6,026 nt of DNA from Pseudomonadota bacterium (GTDB taxonomy: Bacteria; Myxococcota_A; Bradymonadia; UBA4248): contig WQTY01000096.1 in the NCBI GenBank assembly GCA_009786045.1, forward strand, positions 1-6,026, written 5' to 3'. A model generated the notes under the pieces. It did not search any database and was not told the DNA's origin. It saw only the letters and a list, made by a program, of their open reading frames with translations. Made by a program: the position numbers and the translations under genes. The number at the start of each line of letters is the position of its first letter. Position 1 is the stretch's first letter. Shown piece by piece: positions 1 through 6,026 of the stretch.

Positions 1-989
1 CCCTCCAGCACGTCCGTCTGGAGGGCCGCCAAATTCCCTGCACATGCTGGTGCCATGGATCGGACGAACACATCTGCCGAGAGCGCAAGTGCAGACCAAT
101 TGCGAACCAAACACTGCGAAATCCTGCCGCAGCGCCGCAACAGGAAAAAGCCTTCCTCTCTTTGCGCCTCGCCATCCTGAGTTGTCCACGAGAGTCCGTC
201 CAGCGGCCGATGCACCGATGTTTTGACGTCTTCCCAGTACGATTCACAGGGATTAAAGGCAAAAACGTAAACCATCTGCGGTGGCACGGCCCCACCTCGC
301 AGCAGCTTATCAAGCAGTGTAAGTTCAAAATTTCCCATTGGAAGCGGATCAAACCAGTAGATGCTCTGTGGAAACACCAGCCTCGAAAACAAAGCATCGT
401 CCCCCAGCACCTCAAAAGGCAAACGATACGCCAAGGCTGCCGCGCCCAAATGTGCGCGAATCTCCCGAAAAAGCCTGTCAAGCTCGCCCGTGCCACGCCC
501 AAACCGGGGATTTGCATACATGGCCGTTTCGATCTGCTCTGCCCGGGCCAATGCCCTGCCCACTCGCGCATGGGCACCCTCTCCGGCGCCGCGCGCCATC
601 GACAGCAAGCCCGACAACAGTATGCTTCGCTTCCACAATCGGATCGGCTCCCCGTCCACGCCATGCGCCCGACGCAGTACGGCATCAAACAAGCGCGTTA
701 CCCCGCGCGAAAACCGGATATTCGCGCTGATATGTGCCCCCTCTGCCCCATCCCCTTCGGCAAGCCGCATCGAAAGATACGACTGCGAGGCCTGGCTCGG
801 CACAATGACGTGTCGCTGCAAAAACACATCCCGCGCCTCCCCATACCGCTCTCGGCCGCTCAGGGCATTAAAAACATCCGGTGCCGCCTCCCCGCGGCAA
901 TTTGCATAAAACACCCCCACAAAGGCACGCGCCAGAACATCCATGCTGTCAGACGAAAAAAGAAAATGGCTGCGTGACTCAGTCCCCAT
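1..989 (-). CDS. recC: RecC, exodeoxyribonuclease V gamma subunit (5' part, cut by the left window edge)
   Basis: The minus frame from the ATG at 989 is open to base 1, giving 329 residues of a protein that in E. coli has about 1,120. RecC joins RecB and RecD in the helicase-nuclease that processes double-strand breaks; it splits the duplex and recognises Chi. Three collinear stretches match E. coli RecC as I remember it. Near residues 7-20, 'SHFLFSSDSMDVLARAF' parallels 'YHSNRLDVLEAL'. At 60-95, 'HVIVPSQASQSYLSMRL' then 'ISANIRFS' parallel 'MILVQSTGMAQWLQMTL' and 'IAANIDFP'. At 239-256, 'MVYVFAFNPCESYWEDVK' parallels 'IHLLFTNPCRYYWGDIK'. The visible end, 'LAALQTDVLE', parallels 'LLHNIQSDILEL' at about the same residue number. 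ATG 989 is preferred to ATG 944 because it keeps the conserved N-terminal strand. It overlaps the upstream stop by 11 bases, suggesting translational coupling. The rest of recC, and possibly recB and recD, should lie beyond base 1. Divergence from E. coli is high between residues 110 and 230. Confidence 0.85.
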   Translation of the reverse strand, partial: MGTESRSHFLFSSDSMDVLARAFVGVFYANCRGEAAPDVFNALSGRERYGEARDVFLQRHVIVPSQASQSYLSMRLAEGDGAEGAHISANIRFSRGVTRLFDAVLRRAHGVDGEPIRLWKRSILLSGLLSMARGAGEGAHARVGRALARAEQIETAMYANPRFGRGTGELDRLFREIRAHLGAAALAYRLPFEVLGDDALFSRLVFPQSIYWFDPLPMGNFELTLLDKLLRGGAVPPQMVYVFAFNPCESYWEDVKTSVHRPLDGLSWTTQDGEAQREEGFFLLRRCGRISQCLVRNWSALALSADVFVRSMAPACAGNLAALQTDVLE

Positions 990-2286
990 CTGCCTGGCCC
1001 AGCAAAACGTCAAAGGCCGCCGCAAGGTCATCGTTTGTTGGCGATGATATCTCGCCATCTTCAACACCCGCACTGCGGGTTGGCGGCTCATCAGTTTCTC
1101 CATCCAAAAACGCCAGCCAATCGGACAAGTCAGCATCTTCCGACACACGCGGATCGTCCTGCAAACTTGTCCGAAGCGATGCCAGCTCACCCGCTGAAGC
1201 CTCACTCTCCACGATCGATTGCGCAAACTGCATCGCAATGTCGCTCATCAGATCTGTCATCTGCGTGGCGACCGTTAACAGTTCCCTGCCAAATGCCTGA
1301 GCGGCCTCATCCTGAGTCGAAAGGCCGTCCTTTTCAACTTCAAGGCCAGCTGCATCTTCGCCCCTTTCCGATGATGTCCCGGTGATGGCCTCAAACACGC
1401 GGCGACTCAAAACCTCTCCCAGCGCAGACATGGTATCGGCACAATCGTCGCTCAGCTCAATCTCTGAAACTTCTGCCGATTCATCATGCTCAGTTGCTTC
1501 AGGAAAATCAGCCGCTGTCAGAACCTGTGCCCCGGGCTCGTTCTTAGTCGTTTCACATGCGTGGGTGTCAGCACGATTCTCACCAGAATTGCCCCACGAA
1601 AGGCGAACCTCGCGCCCTTTCGGCAAGGCACCCGGCGGCAGAGCAAAGCGCTCCCTCACGCGCTTCCCTTCATCGCGGGAGGGCGTTGGCGTTTTGGCAA
1701 CCTGCAGGAGTTCGACCAAACGCTCTCTCGGCAGGCGCACGCCAAAGGCAGAAGGCATCTCTTCGGATTGCAATGACTGACAGGCCGGCAACAACCCGTC
1801 TCGCCGCACTGCATCGGCAAAGGCGCGGTACTCCTGCGGATCTTTGGGCACGCTGCGCGACAGAGCAAGCCGGAGACTATCTTTCGACTGTACGATCTTC
1901 TCCGAAAGGCTTGCCGCAAACGCCGTCATCTTTTCGGGTTCTTGAACAGGCAAGATTTTTGACAGCCACGTCCCCAATGGATTCTCGCCAGTATTCTGGC
2001 CAAGTCCCTGGGCGAACGAAAGCAGACTCGTTTGCAGCGTTTCGGCCAAAGCATCCAGAGCGAGACCGTAAATCTGCGCAAGCGCCGCCTCCGGCGCCTC
2101 ACTTGCTCCAGTGCCTATCTTTGTGATGATATCATCCAATCCATCCTGGCTGATATCGAGCACCAGGCCCTGAGGCTCATGCGCCAGCCCGTTTCCATCA
2201 CAAACAGAAACACCACGCCGCAAAGAGCGGCGCTTCTTTTGATGCTTTGAAGATTTGTCCGGCCTCAGGGTGTTGGGTCTTTGCAC
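979..2286 (-). CDS. Uncharacterised acidic protein encoded immediately upstream of recC
   Basis: I do not recognise this family. The chosen GTG start gives 435 residues. GGAGG lies 5 bases before it; an in-frame TTG at 2298 would add four residues but has no ribosome binding site. Residues 1-24 are strongly basic (for example 'KHQKKRRSLRR'). Residues 45-175 look helical and mixed, with 'ALAQIYGLALDALAETL' as an amphipathic stretch. Residues 183-235 are rich in Arg and Lys. From about residue 258 to the end the chain is strongly acidic and Ser/Glu/Asp-rich, interrupted by a likely helix at 326-372 that contains 'LLTVATQMTDLMSDIAMQF'. No signal peptide, membrane segment, nucleotide-binding motif or metal motif is visible. 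Codon choice looks like that of its neighbours, so I take it as a real gene. Its stop overlaps the recC start by 11 bases, so the two are probably made together. A role linked to RecBCD or DNA is inference from position only. Confidence 0.72.
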   Translation of the reverse strand: MQRPNTLRPDKSSKHQKKRRSLRRGVSVCDGNGLAHEPQGLVLDISQDGLDDIITKIGTGASEAPEAALAQIYGLALDALAETLQTSLLSFAQGLGQNTGENPLGTWLSKILPVQEPEKMTAFAASLSEKIVQSKDSLRLALSRSVPKDPQEYRAFADAVRRDGLLPACQSLQSEEMPSAFGVRLPRERLVELLQVAKTPTPSRDEGKRVRERFALPPGALPKGREVRLSWGNSGENRADTHACETTKNEPGAQVLTAADFPEATEHDESAEVSEIELSDDCADTMSALGEVLSRRVFEAITGTSSERGEDAAGLEVEKDGLSTQDEAAQAFGRELLTVATQMTDLMSDIAMQFAQSIVESEASAGELASLRTSLQDDPRVSEDADLSDWLAFLDGETDEPPTRSAGVEDGEISSPTNDDLAAAFDVLLGQADGD

Positions 2287-2291
2287 GCTTG

Positions 2292-2296
2292 CCTCC
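2292..2296 (-). promoter_or_regulatory. Shine-Dalgarno GGAGG that fixes a GTG start
   Basis: On the minus strand GGAGG is followed by five bases (CAAGC) and then GTG at 2286-2284. This spacing is close to ideal for initiation. The alternative TTG at 2298-2296 overlaps this element and has no purine-rich site before it, so the GTG is the better start for the uncharacterised gene. Confidence 0.6.
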
Positions 2297-2300
2297 AAGG

Positions 2301-2348
2301 TTATTCAATGACATCCCTTCTACCCTGTTTCTCTCCGAGATTGAATAA
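2301..2348. repeat. Perfect 9-bp inverted repeat in the gap between the GAF gene and the recC-linked gene
   Basis: TTATTCAAT at 2301-2309 and its exact complement ATTGAATAA at 2340-2348 are separated by 30 bases. The arms are AT-rich in otherwise GC-richer DNA. The repeat nearly fills the only sizeable intergenic gap in the window, and its gene-proximal arm ends 4 bases before the GGAGG ribosome binding site. It could be a pair of half-sites for a dimeric regulator, or the base of an RNA stem controlling access to the ribosome binding site. It does not look like an intrinsic terminator, because the loop is long, the stem is AT-rich and no clean U-run follows. The role is inference. Confidence 0.45.
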
Positions 2349-2368
2349 AATCCTCTCATCCGTGGGCG

Positions 2369-4111
2369 TCAGCTTTCGCCGCCTTCCACATCGTACCCCA
2401 GCAAACTGAAATCTGCTGCCAGTTCATTGGCAAGGAGCCGATAAAACAGGTACGAGCCAAACCCCGTCCACCCGATCCAATTCGTATCGCAATCGACCTC
2501 GACTGTCATCACGCCGGCCACTTCGTCCTTGAGCCGGATGGGGTAGCAAATTGTCGCCCAGCTGCCTTCGCGGCAGGGCTTGTAATAGTCGCTCAGGCGG
2601 CGCCATCCCTCACCGGAGGGACGTGACATACGGGCATCACAGAGCAGGCCGCGTGCTTCATTGACATAGATCTCACTGTCAAACACCGCCGTACCATCCC
2701 GATCCGAACCACAAATCAGCGTCATGGGCCGATTCAGCCGAACCGCAAGTGCCGAAATCGAAGAATGGCTCACGTTCTCCGAATAAATCGGCAAATCAAT
2801 GTCGCCAAAACGCGTTATCCCGCGTGCACCCGTAAAACGGAGAATCTCTTCACCCTGCGCATCCGTCGTCCGATAACCCACTGCAAAACACGGCACGCGC
2901 ATTGCTTCAGCCACAAGTTTGTTCACATTCCTGATGAACGACTCCAGAAGGCCTGAACCCATGGCAGAGGTTTCGCCAGCCTGCCTGCATAGCCGAAGCA
3001 GCGATAGCTGCTCCTCACGCACGCATTCCAAAAGCCAGAGCTGCTGCGCCGAAATGCTGAAAAATGGCGAACGGCGCAGATACGTCCCAAGACGTGTCGC
3101 CAAAGTCTCCAAAACACGCGATGTGAGGGAGGCAAGCGGCATGGTCTCGAAGAAATTGATCGACAAAAAACCAAACAATTCACTGTCACCGGCTTCATTG
3201 ACACACAAAAGCGGCAGCAAAACCGTCAGTTTTTCCTTAGGACGATAAGCATTTGTCGCCACCCGATGCGCATTCTTCTGGAGCTCGCCCATCGAAAACC
3301 ATTCCTCGCTCTCGCCATCCCCAATAAAAATGTTCAAACCAACGCAGCGCGTACGGCGGGCTTCCTCAAAAGCATAGCCTATCAACCCGGATGAATCGTT
3401 GTGATTGACCACAAACTCAAGCGAAGACAGATTGTCAAAATCAATGCCCTCTGTGGGGGCACAATACAACCGCTCCGTCATGATCTGAAAATGCGCCGGC
3501 CCAACGCCACTCATCACCATCGATTCAAGTGAGCTCGAAAGAAACAGGCAGGCCGAATGATCGCATCCACACCAAACCGGAAGCACCTCAAGGACACGCT
3601 CCAAAAAGGCCTTGATACCGAGGCCCTCGCCTTCATCAAAAATGATGCGCAGCGAATTGTGGCGAAAAGCGCGTATCGCTTCGTTGATTCGCGTTCGAAG
3701 CGCCACCGTGAAAATCTCGGCATCGAATACCCTGGCATCCTGACTTATCGCAAAGGCATGGATGTGCTCCCGGCCAGGCTCAGATATCGATAAAATCGGA
3801 AAAAATGTCAGGGCCTTGTCATCGATCGGCTTGACCAGAGGCTGCGAAATATTCGGCTGACCGCGCACCTCATTCACCAGAGAGGCATACTCGACATCCA
3901 TGCTGTCCAATTGAGAACCATTCGCCGTGATGCGCAGCAGCACCGATGGCATATGACTCGCCTCAAAGCCGATCATCACCCAAAGATGCCCTATTTTGTG
4001 ATCCAGCAACAGGGGCATCAGATAGCGATGCAGATGAACACCAAGGATATCCGTGATCGACTCCGTCCAGGGAGACAGATGCTGAAGCGACGCGATGTGA
4101 AGATCAGTCAT
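2369..4111 (-). CDS. GAF-domain repeat protein without a visible output domain
   Basis: This 580-residue soluble protein looks like two, possibly three, GAF-type sensor domains in series. One spans about 165-345, running from 'FLERVLEVLPVWCGCDHSAC' through the strand 'LFGFLSINF' to the helix 'LETLATRLGTYLRR'. Another spans about 386-570, from 'LLESFIRNVNKLVAEAM' through 'VPCFAVGYRT' to 'EVAGVMTVEVD'; the last reads like the terminal strand of a GAF fold. Residues 15-150 may be a third, degenerate copy. GAF domains bind small ligands such as cyclic nucleotides, haem or tetrapyrroles, or mediate dimerisation; no ligand is evident here. No kinase, GGDEF, EAL, HD-GYP, ATPase or DNA-binding segment follows, and no signal peptide or membrane helix is seen, so any signal would have to pass to a partner. 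The ATG at 4111 has GGAGGG 11 bases upstream, and 28 bases separate it from the acetyltransferase gene, so it is probably in the pilB transcription unit. Confidence 0.7.
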   Translation of the reverse strand: MTDLHIASLQHLSPWTESITDILGVHLHRYLMPLLLDHKIGHLWVMIGFEASHMPSVLLRITANGSQLDSMDVEYASLVNEVRGQPNISQPLVKPIDDKALTFFPILSISEPGREHIHAFAISQDARVFDAEIFTVALRTRINEAIRAFRHNSLRIIFDEGEGLGIKAFLERVLEVLPVWCGCDHSACLFLSSSLESMVMSGVGPAHFQIMTERLYCAPTEGIDFDNLSSLEFVVNHNDSSGLIGYAFEEARRTRCVGLNIFIGDGESEEWFSMGELQKNAHRVATNAYRPKEKLTVLLPLLCVNEAGDSELFGFLSINFFETMPLASLTSRVLETLATRLGTYLRRSPFFSISAQQLWLLECVREEQLSLLRLCRQAGETSAMGSGLLESFIRNVNKLVAEAMRVPCFAVGYRTTDAQGEEILRFTGARGITRFGDIDLPIYSENVSHSSISALAVRLNRPMTLICGSDRDGTAVFDSEIYVNEARGLLCDARMSRPSGEGWRRLSDYYKPCREGSWATICYPIRLKDEVAGVMTVEVDCDTNWIGWTGFGSYLFYRLLANELAADFSLLGYDVEGGES

Positions 4112-4139
4112 AACGAACCAAACCCTCCGAGGGATGCGC

Positions 4140-4655
4140 TCACTGGGCGCAGGCAGAAAGATTCAGGCGAAGCTCTGTCGCCCCTACCCGAAACTGCAAC
4201 TTGTCAAAAAATGGCAAGGCCTCCTGAGCATTGCCCGCCAGGTGAACACTTACCCAGGTTATGCCACGGGCGGCAACAGCCTCCAGAATAGACGATACCA
4301 ACGCACGTCCTACGCCATGTCGTCGATGCTCGGGCTCCACCCAAAGCTCGCCAAGCGAGGCGGTGACTTCGACCTTAAAGAGGTGCGCCTGATATTCGAT
4401 GACCGCTGCACCATAGCCCAGCAAAAGCTCCCCTTCTTCGCCGGGGGCACACGCGACATACGCAATATAGCGCTGATCAGCTATCCAGGACTGGCGCAGC
4501 CGATACATCTCCCAGGCATGCTGCCTGGGTGTCACCCTGAGTTCACTGAAGGCATCGTCTGAAGCGGCAGCCTGGCGTGCATGAAGTGCCTGAATGGCCT
4601 CCAAATCGTCCAGGCGAAGGCGTCGAATCACCACATCTTCGTATCGCACGGTCAT
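4140..4655 (-). CDS. GNAT-family N-acetyltransferase
   Basis: This 171-residue cytoplasmic enzyme would move an acetyl group from acetyl-CoA to an amine; the substrate cannot be read from sequence. It has the usual single-domain GNAT length. Motif A is at about 102-121, 'LGELWVEPEHRRHGVGRALV', where the R-R-H-G-V-G loop is the pyrophosphate-binding signature of the family. Motif B follows at 141-155, with N142, A146 and 'FFDKLQF'. The N-terminus ('VVIRRLRLDDLEAIQALHAR') is the standard first strand and helix. The central 'GELLLGYGAAVIEYQ' gives the middle strands. ATG 4655 has GGAGGG 7 bases upstream. The gene begins 18 bases after the pilB stop and ends 28 bases before the GAF gene, so co-transcription is likely. 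It could modify a small metabolite, an antibiotic-like amine or a protein N-terminus; a link to the pilus is only suggested by position. Confidence 0.85.
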   Translation of the reverse strand: MTVRYEDVVIRRLRLDDLEAIQALHARQAAASDDAFSELRVTPRQHAWEMYRLRQSWIADQRYIAYVACAPGEEGELLLGYGAAVIEYQAHLFKVEVTASLGELWVEPEHRRHGVGRALVSSILEAVAARGITWVSVHLAGNAQEALPFFDKLQFRVGATELRLNLSACAQ

Positions 4656-4673
4656 GCTCCAACCCTCCCTTGC
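4656..4673 (-). promoter_or_regulatory. Short pilB-GNAT spacer carrying the GNAT ribosome binding site
   Basis: Only 18 bases separate the pilB stop codon from the acetyltransferase ATG. They hold GGAGGG (4668-4663) at 7 bases from the start. There is no room for a separate promoter or a terminator, which supports read-through from pilB. Confidence 0.5.
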
Positions 4674-6026
4674 CTAGTCCGGCGCCGTGACGCGCACGAC
4701 CTCCGAAATGCTCGACATACCGTCGAGCACCTTATTGAGCCCTGCCTGGCGAAGCGTCTGCATGCCAAGCCGGATAGCCTCCGCCTTCAGCTCCGCCGTC
4801 GAATACCCCTGTAACACACATGATCGCAGCTCTTCGTTAAATACCATCACCTCGTACAAGGCAATACGGCCTTTAAAACCGCCGTTGCAATGGTCACAGC
4901 CCACGGGTTCAAAAATTTTTGCCCCGGGGATGCGATCCTCTGCAACCTGCGCACGGCGAAGCGCCTCCACATCCACATGTGCCTCGCGCTTGCAATGCTG
5001 ACAAAGCTTACGTGCGAGGCGCTGTGCCAAAATAAGGTTCACCGAACTCGTCACAAGAAAAGGTTCAATACCCATGTTCAACAACCGGCTTACCGTCGAG
5101 GGCGCATCGTTCGTATGCAGCGTGCTCAACACCATGTGCCCCGTCAACGCCGATTTGACGGCGATCTCAGCCGTCTCAAAATCGCGAATCTCACCCACCA
5201 TGATGATATCGGGATCCTGGCGCAGAAAACTGCGAAGCGCCGCCGCAAAGTTCAAACCAATCCCATCGTGAATCTGAACCTGATTGATCCCCATGAGGTT
5301 AAATTCGACCGGATCCTCGGCCGTCGAAATGTTCTCTGTAAGCGTGTTGAGTTCACTTAAAGCGGAATACAGCGTCGTCGTTTTGCCTGACCCCGTCGGG
5401 CCCGTCACGAGCACCATGCCATAAGGACGGTGAATCGCCTCCTTGAAATCCTTCAGGGCTTTCTCCTCAAAACCAAGCTTCGTCATATCCAGCTGAAGGT
5501 TGGATTTGTCCAGCAGACGCATGACAACTTTCTCGCCAAAAAGCGTCGGCAGCACGGAAACGCGAAAATCCATCTCGCGGCCTGCGCCAAGCTTGAGCTT
5601 AATACGGCCATCCTGTGGCAGGCGGCGCTCGGCAATGTCCAGACTCGACATGATCTTAATGCGGCTCACAATCGCATTGCGAAGCTTCAAAGGCGGACGC
5701 ATCACTTCCTTCAGGACGCCGTCGATTCGGAAGCGCACGCGCATCTGCTTTTCGTAAGGTTCAATGTGAATATCTGAAGTGCCGTTGCGGATGGCATCGA
5801 CCAAAATCGCGTTGACCAGGCGCACAACCGGTGCTTCCTCCGCCATATTCTGAAGATCAACCGCATTGACGGCTTCTTCTTCTTCGCCAAACTCAATGTC
5901 GTCAAGGCTGAGATCGCCAAAGGCTGACTCAAAATCGACCGCGCCAGACGCTTCATGGCGGCTATCCGAGGCACTCTTGGGATAATACCGCTCAATGGCT
6001 TCGAGGATGGCCTGCTCTCCTGCCAC
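4674..6026 (-). CDS. pilB: PilB, type IV pilus extension ATPase (C-terminal 450 residues, N-terminus beyond the right edge)
   Basis: PilB is the cytoplasmic hexameric ATPase at the base of the type IV pilus that powers pilin polymerisation. Numbering visible residues from the edge, the order is: an acidic linker at 28-60; the N2 domain, with 'SDIHIEPYEKQMRVRFRIDG' at 84-103 and 'AERRLPQDGRIK' at 132-143; Walker A 'GPTGSGKTT' at 209-217; the Asp box 'AEDPVEF' at 236-242; Walker B 'DIIMVGEIRD' at 273-282; the His box 'TGHMVLSTLHTND' at 295-307; and a tetracysteine zinc site (C342, C345, C377, C380). All catalytic motifs are intact. The tetracysteine and the extension-type signatures favour PilB over the retraction ATPase PilT; a type II secretion GspE is less likely but not excluded. 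The frame is open to the edge, and the family is usually 560-570 residues, so the GTG at 6026 is probably internal and about 110-120 residues are missing. Confidence 0.93.
   Translation of the reverse strand: MAGEQAILEAIERYYPKSASDSRHEASGAVDFESAFGDLSLDDIEFGEEEEAVNAVDLQNMAEEAPVVRLVNAILVDAIRNGTSDIHIEPYEKQMRVRFRIDGVLKEVMRPPLKLRNAIVSRIKIMSSLDIAERRLPQDGRIKLKLGAGREMDFRVSVLPTLFGEKVVMRLLDKSNLQLDMTKLGFEEKALKDFKEAIHRPYGMVLVTGPTGSGKTTTLYSALSELNTLTENISTAEDPVEFNLMGINQVQIHDGIGLNFAAALRSFLRQDPDIIMVGEIRDFETAEIAVKSALTGHMVLSTLHTNDAPSTVSRLLNMGIEPFLVTSSVNLILAQRLARKLCQHCKREAHVDVEALRRAQVAEDRIPGAKIFEPVGCDHCNGGFKGRIALYEVMVFNEELRSCVLQGYSTAELKAEAIRLGMQTLRQAGLNKVLDGMSSISEVVRVTAPD

Noticed and set aside
1..25. 8-bp inverted repeat CCCTCCAG / CTGGAGGG with a 9-base loop
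   Set aside because: It is inside recC at a position where RecC similarity continues, so it is unlikely to be a terminator. Repeats of this size occur by chance, and the window edge prevents seeing whether it extends.
162..977. Plus-strand open frame of 271 codons, with overlapping shorter plus-strand frames at 338-730 and 361-909
   Set aside because: They lie opposite recC. Their proteins are low-complexity, rich in Arg, Pro, Ala and Ser, with no recognisable motif, whereas the minus strand gives an alignable RecC.
1557..2126. Plus-strand frame of 189 codons, and others at 1382-1780 and 1486-1776
   Set aside because: These are antisense to the uncharacterised acidic gene. They have no good ribosome binding site and an Arg/Ala/Pro-rich composition typical of shadow frames.
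2125..2136. 12-bp perfect palindrome GATGATATCATC
   Set aside because: It lies within the coding sequence of the acidic gene (codons for Asp-Asp-Ile-Ile), and one or two such palindromes are expected by chance in 6 kb.
2197..2314. Short minus-strand frame starting at the ATG at 2314 (about 38 codons)
   Set aside because: It overlaps the start of the acidic gene in another frame. Its only purine run (AAGGG) touches the ATG, and the strong GGAGG serves the GTG at 2286 instead.
2315..2348. Possible sigma-70-like promoter on the minus strand (TTCAAT, 17 bases, TAGAAG)
   Set aside because: It matches only 3 of 6 and 4 of 6 consensus bases, which is too weak to annotate, although a promoter in this gap is plausible.
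2341..2371. Possible terminator after the GAF gene (GAGAGGATTTTATTCAATCTC on the minus strand is only a 4-5 bp stem)
   Set aside because: The stem is too weak and no U-run follows it, so there is no support for an intrinsic terminator.
4890..5777. Plus-strand frames at 4890-5360 and 5430-5777, and a minus-strand frame at 5711-5995
   Set aside because: All lie over pilB, whose catalytic motifs are intact in the accepted frame.

Overview
All five recognisable genes in this window lie on the minus strand, so the window reads right to left: pilB (3' part) -> GNAT acetyltransferase -> GAF-repeat protein -> uncharacterised acidic protein -> recC (5' part). Coding density is close to complete. The only gap longer than about 30 bases is the roughly 80 bases between the GAF gene and the uncharacterised gene. 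I saw no rRNA, tRNA, CRISPR array, insertion sequence or phage gene.

Organism: base composition is moderately GC-rich, and Shine-Dalgarno sequences are strong (GGAGG or GGAGGG). The PilB core reads like the type IV pilus extension ATPases of Myxococcota and allied former Deltaproteobacteria, with the runs 'AERRLPQDGRIK' and 'DKSNLQLDMTKLGFEE'. I infer a Gram-negative, piliated bacterium of that kind, but this is recall of family sequences and not a search result.

Layout: (1) 4674-6026, the last 450 residues of PilB, the hexameric ATPase that drives pilus extension. (2) 4140-4655, a GNAT N-acetyltransferase 18 bases downstream. (3) 2369-4111, a 580-residue soluble protein with two or three GAF-like domains and no visible output domain, 28 bases further on. 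These three are tightly spaced and probably co-transcribed. (4) A gap of about 82 bases with a perfect 9-bp inverted repeat, TTATTCAAT/ATTGAATAA. It lies just before the ribosome binding site of the next gene and is a candidate control region. (5) 979-2286, an unrecognised 435-residue protein with a basic start and an acidic second half. (6) 1-989, the N-terminal 329 residues of a divergent RecC, the gamma subunit of exonuclease V. Its start codon overlaps the end of the preceding gene by 11 bases.

The window therefore appears to hold two functional blocks: a pilus-motor block (pilB with two accessory genes of unknown role) and a DNA double-strand-break-repair block, where recC is translationally coupled to an unknown acidic protein. 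That coupled protein and the stand-alone GAF protein are the least explained parts. Apart from recC and pilB, functions are family-level only.
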